In this document: positions 28,186 through 36,055 of the stretch, piece by piece
Layout: each line of letters starts with the position of its first letter
Numbering within the stretch: the stretch's first letter is position 1
Source of the DNA: Pseudoduganella armeniaca
Lineage (GTDB): Bacteria > Pseudomonadota > Gammaproteobacteria > Burkholderiales > Burkholderiaceae_D
NCBI RefSeq assembly: GCF_003028855.1
Contig: NZ_CP028324.1
Span: 1,736,001 to 1,800,000 of the forward strand
Reading direction: 5' to 3'
Length of the DNA: 64,000 nucleotides
Made by a program: the position numbers and the translations under genes
The notes under the pieces: generated by a model
Databases searched by the model: none
Told to the model about the DNA's origin: nothing
The model's input: only the letters and a program-made list of their open reading frames with translations

Positions 28186-29131
28186 GACGCGCTCCCGCTT
28201 TTGCTCCATACCCGAGGAAAACCTGCTCCAGGGTCGATTCATGCACGACGACGTCGGCCGCCAGCGGCACCAGCACCGCCAGCACCGCCATCTTGGCCGC
28301 CGCCGGGCAGCGCACCGTGAAGCGGCCTGCCGCCTCGTCCCATGCCAGCGGGTCCTCGCTGCGCGCGGCGAGCATGGCCAGCGCCGCCGCCATGGCCGCG
28401 TGGCGTTCCGGCGCGACAGTGGCTTCGATCCGCAGCGGCAGCGCGACGCCGGCGCGCAGCTGGGGCAGCGTGCCATGGGCCGCCACGCGGCCGGCCTGCA
28501 ATATGGCCAGGTCGTCGACCCGCTCCTGGATTTCGGCCAGGATGTGCGAGGTGATGACGATGGTGGTGCCGCTGGTCTTTGCCGCGGCGAGGATGGCGTA
28601 GAAATCGGCGATGCCGCGCGGGTCGAGGCCATTGGTGGGCTCGTCCAGGAACAGCAGCGCCGGCTCGCCGAGCAGCGCCTGCGCCAGGCCGAGGCGCTGG
28701 CGCATGCCTTTCGAGTAGGTGTGCACGGGTCGCGCGGCGGCTGCCTTGTCCAGGCCGACGCGCTCCAGCAAGGCCGCGCAACTGCAACGCGGCACGCCTT
28801 TCAGGTCGGCGAACAGCCGCAACACCTCGCTGCCGCGCAGGTTGTCGTAGGTGACGAAGTTCTCCGGCAGGTAGCCGATGCGGCGCCGCGCCTGGCGGAA
28901 TGCGGCGGCGGCGGTCGTCTGGCCCAGCACGCGCACGCTGCCCTGGGTGGGCAGGATCAGGCCCAGCATCAGCCGGAACAGCGTGCTCTTGCCGGCGCCG
29001 TTATGGCCGATCAGGCCAAACATGGCGCCGCGCGGGATCGCCAGCGAAACATCGAGGAGCACGTCCATGGCCTGGAAGCGGTGGGTCACGCCGTCGATCA
29101 GGATGGCGGGCTCAGTGTGGGTAGATGTCAT
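28169..29131 (-). CDS. nosF: NosF ABC transporter ATP-binding protein
   Basis: A 320-residue ATPase with Walker A GHNGAGKST, the signature YSKGMRQRLGLAQ and Walker B LLFLDEPTNGLDP. It powers the NosDFY complex on the cytosolic side. The start at 29131 lies inside the end of nosD (20-bp overlap), in keeping with a tightly packed operon. Confidence 0.94.
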   Translation of the reverse strand: MTSTHTEPAILIDGVTHRFQAMDVLLDVSLAIPRGAMFGLIGHNGAGKSTLFRLMLGLILPTQGSVRVLGQTTAAAAFRQARRRIGYLPENFVTYDNLRGSEVLRLFADLKGVPRCSCAALLERVGLDKAAAARPVHTYSKGMRQRLGLAQALLGEPALLFLDEPTNGLDPRGIADFYAILAAAKTSGTTIVITSHILAEIQERVDDLAILQAGRVAAHGTLPQLRAGVALPLRIEATVAPERHAAMAAALAMLAARSEDPLAWDEAAGRFTVRCPAAAKMAVLAVLVPLAADVVVHESTLEQVFLGYGAKAGARHAERV

Positions 29132-30392
29132 GCCATTTCTTCCAGTCGGTCGAGGCGGGCCGCATGCGCGGATGGCGGTCGACGACGCTCGGCGCGCGCA
29201 GCAGCGGGAACTGGCGCGCGACGAAGCGCAGGGTTTGCAGCGCCGGGCTGGCGCCGAGAAGCTTCATCAGCGGATACCGCCAGCTGAGCCGGTCCACCAG
29301 GTCGTTCGCCTCGTAGGGCACGTCGCCGCTGGCGTCGCCGTCCTGGTCCCAGCCGCTGTAGTTGCTCCAGTAGTTGCCCCGTTCGCGGCCCCACAGCACG
29401 TCGCGCGCGGCCACGAAACGGACCTGTTCCTCATTGCCGATGAAGTCGTTGTCGTCGACCCGGTTGTTGGACGAGCCGGCCGACAGGTGCACGCCGGTGC
29501 GGTTGTTGATGACGAGGTTGCGCCGCACCACGTTGTATTCGGCGTCGTAGATGAAGAAGCCGCGGTCGTTGCCGGCGACGACGTTGTCCTCGATGACGGA
29601 GTCCTGGATCGTGCGCAGCATGATGCCGTGGTCGGCGTGGCCCCAGGCCACGTTGCGGCGCACGACGATGTCGCGCACCTCCATCAGTGCCAGGCCGGCG
29701 CGGCTGCGGTACACCTCGTTGTCCTCCCACGTGCTGTGGTTGGTGTTCATGTAATGGGTGCCGTAGCGCACGTCGTGGATGCGGTTGCCGCGGAACAGGG
29801 CGTCGCGCGAGACGTCCACGTAGATGCCGTCGCGGCTGTCGCTGACGTGGTTGCCGATGACCTGGGCGCCGCGCGTGGCATATACCTGGATGCCATTGCC
29901 GCGCGCGGCCGACAGCAGGTCGGCGCGGCCGCGGATCACGTTGCGCAGCAGGCGGACGTCGTCGCTGCCTTCCAGCCAGATGCCGAACAGCGAGGCGAGG
30001 ATGTCGCAGTCGGCGATCGTCACGCGATGGCTGCCGGGCGTGACGTAGACGGCGGCGTTCTGCGCCGTCAGGTCGATGCCGCTGTCGCGTACCACCAGGC
30101 CGGCCACGGTGACGCCGGCGGCCGTGATGCGGATCGCGTCGCCGCTGCCGCCAGCGCTGATGGTCGGCTTGCCCTGGCCCTGCAAGGTGAGCGGTTTGTC
30201 GATGCGCAGGTGCTCGCGGTAGGTGCCGCGTGCGACCAGCACCGTGTCGCCCGGCCGCGCGCGCTCGATGGCGGCCGCGATGGACTGGCCCGGCGCCACC
30301 GGCACGACGGCCGCGCTGGCGCTGCCGCATGCCAGCGCAAGGAGCGTGGCAATGCGCAGGGCGATGCGCGGGGCTGCAAGCCGCGTGTTCAC
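29112..30392 (-). CDS. nosD: NosD periplasmic copper-maturation protein
   Basis: A 426-residue right-handed parallel beta-helix protein with repeated carbohydrate-binding/NosD units (for example GNHVSDSRDGIYVDVSRD and NRIHDVRYGTHYMNTNHSTW). The GTG at 30392 overlaps the nosR stop (GTGA); it gives a signal peptide ending ASA. NosD receives copper from NosL and delivers Cu or S to NosZ. The ending RPASTDWKKWHDIYPH is typical of the family. Confidence 0.93.
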   Translation of the reverse strand: MNTRLAAPRIALRIATLLALACGSASAAVVPVAPGQSIAAAIERARPGDTVLVARGTYREHLRIDKPLTLQGQGKPTISAGGSGDAIRITAAGVTVAGLVVRDSGIDLTAQNAAVYVTPGSHRVTIADCDILASLFGIWLEGSDDVRLLRNVIRGRADLLSAARGNGIQVYATRGAQVIGNHVSDSRDGIYVDVSRDALFRGNRIHDVRYGTHYMNTNHSTWEDNEVYRSRAGLALMEVRDIVVRRNVAWGHADHGIMLRTIQDSVIEDNVVAGNDRGFFIYDAEYNVVRRNLVINNRTGVHLSAGSSNNRVDDNDFIGNEEQVRFVAARDVLWGRERGNYWSNYSGWDQDGDASGDVPYEANDLVDRLSWRYPLMKLLGASPALQTLRFVARQFPLLRAPSVVDRHPRMRPASTDWKKWHDIYPH

Positions 30393-32560
30393 GGCGCTTC
30401 CTTGCGCTCGCGCAGCGAGGCGCGCAGGCTGTCCAGCGGCACGAAGTAGCCGTCGCTGCCGATCCGGGTCAGCGCCTGGCCGCGCGCGGTGCGGGCCTTG
30501 CGTTCCTTGACCAGCGGTGGGCAGGCATGGTCGTCGTAGTACATCACCATGCAGTCCAGGCACAGCATGCATTCCATCTGGTCGATGCGGCCCTGGGCGT
30601 CGATCGCATGCGAGCCGCAGCCGGCGGCGCAGGCATGGCAGCTGGTGCATTCGGCCTTGCGCTTCAGGCCGAGCAGGCGGAAGCGGCCCGGCAATGCCAG
30701 CCCGGCGCCCAGGGGGCACAGGTATTTGCAGTAGGGCCGCTCGCTGAACAGCGACAGGCCGAGGATGCCGCCGACGAACAGCCAGAACGGCCAGGTGCGG
30801 TTCCACACGCCCACCAGGAAGGTGGTCTTGAACGGCTCGATCTCGGCCAGGTGCTCGGCCTGTTCCATCGAGAACAGCGAGACGCCGACCAGCACGAGGA
30901 ATACGCCGTACTTGACCCAGCGCAGCTTGTCGTGCAGGGCTTTCGGCAGCAGCCGCTGCCAGCGTTGCAGGCCGATGGCCGCGCCGAGCTTGAGCATCAG
31001 CTGCTGCAGCGAGCCGAAGGGGCACAGCCAGCCGCAGAACAAGCCGCGCCCCCACAGCAGCACGGTAATGATGATGAACCACCAGAACAGGAAGATGAAC
31101 GGGTCGGACAGGAACAGCTCCCATTTCCATTGATGCAGCAGCGAATGCAGCCACGTCATCACCTGCGTCACGCTGGGCTGGGCCTTCAGGTAGAAGCCGA
31201 AGAAGGCCACGCTGCACAGCCAGAGCAGGGTGCGCGGACGGCTGATCCAGGGCTTGTGCTTGCGGCTGGACGCGCGCACCAGCCGGTCGCGCTGCGAATA
31301 CAGCGCGGCGGTGGCGGCCAGCAGCGCGGTGAACAGGGCGATCTGCGGCCAGCGTTCGAGCCAGATCGCCTGCCAGGCCGGCCTGGCCTGCACCACGTTC
31401 GGGTGCCCGCCTTCCAGGTAGCGCGCCGGGACCCAGTACTGGGCGTCGAAGTGGGCGAAGCTTTTTACGCCGTCGGCGCCGCGCTTGTTCGCCAGCAGTT
31501 GCAGGGTCCAGGGCCAGGCCGGATTGAAGTTGGGCGAGCGCACGATGAAGATGCCCGATTCGCCGTAGGCCGGCGTGTCGGCCGGCAGCAGGCGGTACAG
31601 GTTCAGGTAGTCGGTATCGCGGAAGGTGAACGTCTGCGCGTCCTGGCGTACCTGGATGCGGTCGTAGATGCCGCCACGCACGAAGCCGGAGCCCTTGAAC
31701 GAGGTCTGGCCGCTGCCGATGACGAACAGCGCATGGTCGTTTGGCCCCAGGTCGGCCATCAGGCGGCGGTAGCCTTCCTCGCCCAGCAGGCTCTGGCCGA
31801 CCGCGGGTACGTTCAGGTAGCCGAAATACAGGTCGAGCCAGGGGCCGGCCGCCCGATCGGCGCCCACGTCGGCGGCCGGCACCAGCAGGCGCATGACGCT
31901 GCCCTCATCGACCAGCCGGCGCCAATCCAGCCGCTCGTCGATGGCCGTGAAGCGGGCCGGCGGCCGGGCCGCCTGCGTGAAGATGCCGACCTGCCGGCCG
32001 ATCTCGTAGGCGCTGCGCGAGATGACCTGGTTCTCCGCGATGGCGGTAACGGTCGCGCCGCTGATCGCGTCCAGTCCGGCGCTGCCGTCGCCGCCATGGC
32101 CGATTTCCAGCTTGGCGTCGCCGCGCCGGCCCACGTACTGCCGGATGAAGTCCAGCAGTGCCGACTCGGGAATCCCCGCCAGCAGGATCGGCTCGGAGTG
32201 CTTCAGCACGCGCACGCCGGTGATGATGCCCTTGGTGTCCATGCCGATCAGGGTGACGACCGGCTTGCCGGAGTAGGCCGGAATATCGACCACGTCGGTG
32301 GACAGGAACACGTAGCCCAGCAGCCGCTCGGCGCCGTCCGGCCCCTGGCTGTAGCCTCGCACGTATTGCGGAGACCCCATGCGTTGCGAAAAGCGGGTGG
32401 CCTGCGGCAGCACGTCCGCGCAGACCGCGTGGGCGCACAGGTCGGGGCCGTGCAGCAGGCCGGCCGGCAGTTCGGCGTCGTAGACCGCGGCGTGGGCCGG
32501 CGCGAGGCACAGCAGCAGGCAGGCCAGCAGCGCCTGGAGGAAAAGGGGAATCGGCGTCAT
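30389..32560 (-). CDS. nosR: NosR membrane flavoprotein/ferredoxin regulator
   Basis: A 723-residue protein. A signal peptide is followed by a periplasmic FMN-binding domain with the flavinylation motif SGATVT at residues 167-172. Several membrane helices carry CGWLCPFGS and CKYLCPLGA cysteine pairs. A C-terminal ferredoxin region has CTSCHACAAGC and CMLCLDC. NosR transfers electrons from the quinone pool to NosZ and supports its expression. ApbE at the operon end should load the flavin. The start at 32560 follows nosZ after 47 bp. Here nosR lies second, behind nosZ, not first as in the familiar nosRZDFYL order. Confidence 0.95.
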   Translation of the reverse strand: MTPIPLFLQALLACLLLCLAPAHAAVYDAELPAGLLHGPDLCAHAVCADVLPQATRFSQRMGSPQYVRGYSQGPDGAERLLGYVFLSTDVVDIPAYSGKPVVTLIGMDTKGIITGVRVLKHSEPILLAGIPESALLDFIRQYVGRRGDAKLEIGHGGDGSAGLDAISGATVTAIAENQVISRSAYEIGRQVGIFTQAARPPARFTAIDERLDWRRLVDEGSVMRLLVPAADVGADRAAGPWLDLYFGYLNVPAVGQSLLGEEGYRRLMADLGPNDHALFVIGSGQTSFKGSGFVRGGIYDRIQVRQDAQTFTFRDTDYLNLYRLLPADTPAYGESGIFIVRSPNFNPAWPWTLQLLANKRGADGVKSFAHFDAQYWVPARYLEGGHPNVVQARPAWQAIWLERWPQIALFTALLAATAALYSQRDRLVRASSRKHKPWISRPRTLLWLCSVAFFGFYLKAQPSVTQVMTWLHSLLHQWKWELFLSDPFIFLFWWFIIITVLLWGRGLFCGWLCPFGSLQQLMLKLGAAIGLQRWQRLLPKALHDKLRWVKYGVFLVLVGVSLFSMEQAEHLAEIEPFKTTFLVGVWNRTWPFWLFVGGILGLSLFSERPYCKYLCPLGAGLALPGRFRLLGLKRKAECTSCHACAAGCGSHAIDAQGRIDQMECMLCLDCMVMYYDDHACPPLVKERKARTARGQALTRIGSDGYFVPLDSLRASLRERKEAP

Positions 32561-32607
32561 GGAAAAAGGGCCCGCGCGCGGGTGGCGCGGGCCAAGGCTG
32601 ATGGTGA

Positions 32608-34536
32608 TCAGGCCTCCACCAGGAAGCGGCTGCGCATTTCCAGGTGCAGCGCGTGGCAGAAGTGCGTGCAATACATCCAGAACACGCCCGCATGGTCGGC
32701 CTTGAACGTCACCGACTTGGTCTCCTGCGGATTGACGATGAAGTTGATGTTATAGGTCGGCAGTGCCAGGCCGTGCGTCAGGTCTTCCACCTTGTCGTGA
32801 TTCGTCAGCGTGATGGTGACCTCGTCGCCCTTTTTCACCTTGATGACCGGCATGCTGTAGGCGGGCGCCTGCGACATCAGTCGCACGTGCACCTTGTTGC
32901 CATGGCGTTCGATACCGGCATTCTCCGGCTTGACGGCGTTGGGGAAGTCGTCCATGTTGTAGATCTGGCGCGTCTTGACCAGGTCGCGCCGCACGATGAT
33001 GCCGTCGTGCGGTTCCGAATAGGCCGTATGGTCGGCGATCAGGCGCATCTTGCTGCCGCTGATGTCGATCAGCTGCTCCGTCTCCACGTGCAGCGGGCCG
33101 ACCGGCAGGAAGCGGTCCTTCGAGAACTTGTTGCCCGAGTTGAGGTACTTGCCGTCCGCCTCCTTCGTCTCGCCCATCGACGAGAAGTTGTGGCCCGGCT
33201 GGTAGTGCACGTCCATCTTTTCCAGGATGACCTTGGCGTTCTTGTCGCCCTTGAACTGGGCGATGGCCGCGTCCACGTTCCACTTGACGCACTGGCTGTC
33301 CAGGAACAGCGACGTGTAGGCATTGCCCTTGCCGTCGAAGGCCGTGTGCAGCGGTCCCAGGCCGATTTCCGGTTCGGCCACGACGGCATCGCGCGGTTCC
33401 TTCAACCCGCCGTCGAACCATTGCAACACCTTGGCCAGTTCGATCACGGTGGCGGTTGGCGAGAGCTTGCCGGAGCAGACGAAATATTTGCCGTCCGGGC
33501 TGGCGTTGACGCCATGCGGGTTCTTGCCGACCGGGACATAGCACGTGACGGCCGTCTTCGGATCGGCGTTGGCAGCCTTGCGGCCGTCGACGACAGGTAC
33601 CTTGGAGTTGCCGATGGTGGTGAACTTGCCTTCCTTGACGAGGCGTTCGATGCGTTCGACATGGAAGAACACGCAGGCGTCGCGCTCGGCCGACATCATG
33701 CCGTTCAGGTCCGCGGCGTTCTCCACGTTGTACTGGTTCGAGGCGGCCAGCTTGCCGTCGTAGCTGGTGGCCACCAGGTCCATATTGCCGTCCACGCGGC
33801 ACTGCCACACCACTTCCATCGTCTCCGCGCTGACGCAGGAGAACAGCGCCCCCCACTTGGCCGGATCGTCCAGGTCATGGCCGTCGTTCGGCAGCGGGAT
33901 GTGGAACTCGGCGCCGCAGAAGACCCGCGTCGTGTAGTTGATCTTCGGGTCGACCGGGTCGCGCTTGTCCGTGAAGATGCCGTGGAAGCCCATCACATTG
34001 GGCAGCTGCGTGATCTTGTCGCACTCCATGGTGTCCATGCGGATGCGCGCCACGCGCGAGTGGATCTTGTCGTTGATGAACAGCCAGCGGCCGTCGTACG
34101 TGCCGTCCTTGTAGCTGCCGTGCACGTGGTGCGTGTCGCCGGTGGTGTATTGCAGGCTGCCGTCCGGCTTGGTGCCGATGATGGCCTTCGATTCGTTGGT
34201 GATGCCCCAGCCGACCATGCAGTCGACGTTGAACACGGGGATGCGCTTCAGGGTGCGGCCCGATGGCAGGCCCAGGATGCGCGCCTCGCCTGAGTGGCCG
34301 GAGCTCATGAAGGCATAGTATTCGTCCAGCTGGCCCGGCGCGACCTCGGTGCCGCCGCCGGCCTGGTGCGGTTTGGCGTCCGCGGCGTGCGTGCTGGCGC
34401 CCTGTTCCTTGCAGGCCGTCAGCCCGAGCGCGACGCCCGCCAGGCCCAGTGCCGCGCCCTTGCCGAGGAAGCCGCGGCGGCCGTGTTCGACCGCCTGCTC
34501 GCTTCCGCTGTTCTTGTTGTTGTCCTTGCTGTCCAT
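32608..34536 (-). CDS. nosZ: Nitrous oxide reductase NosZ, TAT-exported (clade I)
   Basis: A 642-residue enzyme reducing N2O to N2 in the periplasm. The twin-arginine signal is HGRRGFLGKGA at about residues 18-28, which marks the clade I type. The seven-bladed propeller carries CuZ histidines, beginning with DTHHVH. The C-terminal cupredoxin domain has the complete CuA site: W620, C623, C627, H631 and M634 in WMYCTHFCHALHLEM. First gene of the operon. An FNR-type box lies 88 bp upstream of its start. All key ligands seen are intact, so it should be functional. Confidence 0.97.
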   Translation of the reverse strand: MDSKDNNKNSGSEQAVEHGRRGFLGKGAALGLAGVALGLTACKEQGASTHAADAKPHQAGGGTEVAPGQLDEYYAFMSSGHSGEARILGLPSGRTLKRIPVFNVDCMVGWGITNESKAIIGTKPDGSLQYTTGDTHHVHGSYKDGTYDGRWLFINDKIHSRVARIRMDTMECDKITQLPNVMGFHGIFTDKRDPVDPKINYTTRVFCGAEFHIPLPNDGHDLDDPAKWGALFSCVSAETMEVVWQCRVDGNMDLVATSYDGKLAASNQYNVENAADLNGMMSAERDACVFFHVERIERLVKEGKFTTIGNSKVPVVDGRKAANADPKTAVTCYVPVGKNPHGVNASPDGKYFVCSGKLSPTATVIELAKVLQWFDGGLKEPRDAVVAEPEIGLGPLHTAFDGKGNAYTSLFLDSQCVKWNVDAAIAQFKGDKNAKVILEKMDVHYQPGHNFSSMGETKEADGKYLNSGNKFSKDRFLPVGPLHVETEQLIDISGSKMRLIADHTAYSEPHDGIIVRRDLVKTRQIYNMDDFPNAVKPENAGIERHGNKVHVRLMSQAPAYSMPVIKVKKGDEVTITLTNHDKVEDLTHGLALPTYNINFIVNPQETKSVTFKADHAGVFWMYCTHFCHALHLEMRSRFLVEA

Positions 34537-34624
34537 CAGAGACTCTCCCGCTTGTTGTTGGCGTCATGTCGGCCCAATCGGCTATTCGACCCGCGCATTG
34601 TGTTGGCGCGCAGCAAAAAATCCC

Positions 34625-34638
34625 ATGATGTGGATCAT
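34625..34638. promoter_or_regulatory. FNR/Anr/Dnr-type operator upstream of nosZ
   Basis: ATGATGTGGATCAT matches the TGAT-N4-ATCA core of FNR/CRP-family anaerobic regulators (consensus TTGAT-N4-ATCAA; outer bases differ). It lies 88 bp upstream of the nosZ start and 69 bp upstream of the divergent marR gene. Oxygen-limited or nitric-oxide-dependent activation of nos is the expected role. Confidence 0.6.
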
Positions 34639-34673
34639 CAAAAAGCCGTTTCATCTGTGAACTAAAAAAATAT

Positions 34674-34685
34674 ATAAGCACTTAT
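34674..34685. promoter_or_regulatory. Palindrome at the marR promoter, possible MarR operator
   Basis: ATAAGCACTTAT is a near-perfect 12-bp inverted repeat in an AT-rich stretch 21 bp before the marR start. MarR-family proteins usually bind such sequences and repress their own genes. The assignment rests on position and symmetry only. Confidence 0.4.
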
Positions 34686-34706
34686 GTATTGCGGTATGAT
34701 GAGTTC

Positions 34707-35204
34707 ATGAAACAAGGACTCGGAACCCAATTGCGCCACCTGATCGAGCTGCTGGACGGTGCCGTGGCCGCCTCCTACGAGGAGGCCGGCATCGATTACC
34801 GGCCGCGCTATACCCCGGTCATGCGCGCGCTGGCGCAGGGCGGGCCGCGCACGGTCGGCCAGATCGCCGAGGCGGCGGGGATCACCCAGCCGGCGGCGAC
34901 GCAGACGGTGGCGCTGATGCTGAAGGAGGAGTTGGTGGCGACGACGCCGTCGGCGACGGATGCGCGCCAGAAGCTTGTGCAGCTGGCGCCACGAGGGCAG
35001 GCGCTGCTGCCGCAACTGCAGCGCTGCTGGGCCGCAACCGGTGCGGCGGCCGCCAGCCTGGATGCCGACCTGACGTACCCGCTTTCCGGCCTGCTGGCCG
35101 AAGCCATCGAGGTACTCGGGCGGCAGCCGTTCGGCGAGCGTATCCGCGCCGCGCGTGAGCGACTCGAGAACGATACAGACAACAACGACAAGGAGCCATC
35201 ATGA
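34707..35204 (+). CDS. MarR-family transcriptional regulator
   Basis: A 165-residue winged-helix regulator. The recognition helix region is TVGQIAEAAGITQPAATQTV, followed by the wing around TTPSATDARQKLVQLAPRG, typical of MarR. The ATG at 34707 is preferred; an in-frame start at 34689 exists. Its stop overlaps the CPBP protease start (ATGA at 35201-35204), so the two form an operon. It is divergent from nosZ. Confidence 0.88.
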   Translation: MKQGLGTQLRHLIELLDGAVAASYEEAGIDYRPRYTPVMRALAQGGPRTVGQIAEAAGITQPAATQTVALMLKEELVATTPSATDARQKLVQLAPRGQALLPQLQRCWAATGAAAASLDADLTYPLSGLLAEAIEVLGRQPFGERIRAARERLENDTDNNDKEPS

Positions 35205-36055
35205 CCACGACCTCGCCCGACAACTACGCCCGGCCGCCGCTGCGCCGGCGGCTGTTGGCCCACCCCTTCGCGCGCGCCGTGCTGGCCGTGCTGTTCGTGC
35301 TGGTGCCGTTTATCGGCCTGATGGTGCTGTCGGAAGCCGTGCCGAAGCCGTACCGGGCAGGCTGGCCGATGCTGCTGGCGGCGCTGGGCGTCGTCGGCGG
35401 TTACCGCTTCTACGTGCGCAGCTTCGAGCGGCGTGTGGTGACGGAACTGGGCCTGGCGGGCGCGGGCGAGGAACTGCGGCGCGGCCTGGGCCTGGGCGCG
35501 CTGCTGGTGGTGTTCTGCAGCGCCGTGCTGCTGGCAGCGGGGGCGTGGACGGCTACTGGCACCGCGCACTGGAGCGTGATGTTCACGCCGCTGCCCGAGC
35601 AGGTCATGGTCGCGTTCATGGAGGAGATCCTGTTCCGCGCGGTGATCTTCCGCCTGCTGGAAAAGTCGTGGGGCACGACGATCGCGTTTGTCGTCTCCTC
35701 CCTGCTGTTCGCGCTGGCGCACGTGCCGAACGAGGGCTTCAGCGTGTTTGCCGCCGTGATGACGGCCGTGGCCTCGGCCACGCTGACGGGCGCGTGGCTG
35801 GTCACGCGCCGCCTGTGGCTGCCGATCGGCATTCATTTTGCGTGGAACTACCTGTTCGACGCCGTGTTCTCCCTGCCTGTCTCGGGGCACCCGGGCCGCG
35901 GCTGGATCCAGATCGCGACGGGCGGGCCGGACTGGCTGACGGGCGGCGCCTACGGGGTCGAAGGTTCTGTCGTCACCCTGGTGGGCTGGGGCGCGGCCGC
36001 CGTGGTGCTGGTGGCGATCGCGCGCCGCCGTGGCCAGTGGCTGCCGCAGCCCTGA
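35201..36055 (+). CDS. CPBP-family intramembrane metalloprotease
   Basis: A 284-residue membrane protein with about seven hydrophobic segments and the Abi/CPBP motifs: EEILFR (metal-binding glutamates plus arginine), FALAHVP (histidine) and HFAWNY near the C-terminus. Such proteins resemble eukaryotic CAAX prenyl endopeptidases; bacterial substrates are mostly unknown, though some give bacteriocin self-immunity. The gene ends with no gap before the convergent TonB receptor gene. Confidence 0.88.
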   Translation: MTTTSPDNYARPPLRRRLLAHPFARAVLAVLFVLVPFIGLMVLSEAVPKPYRAGWPMLLAALGVVGGYRFYVRSFERRVVTELGLAGAGEELRRGLGLGALLVVFCSAVLLAAGAWTATGTAHWSVMFTPLPEQVMVAFMEEILFRAVIFRLLEKSWGTTIAFVVSSLLFALAHVPNEGFSVFAAVMTAVASATLTGAWLVTRRLWLPIGIHFAWNYLFDAVFSLPVSGHPGRGWIQIATGGPDWLTGGAYGVEGSVVTLVGWGAAAVVLVAIARRRGQWLPQP

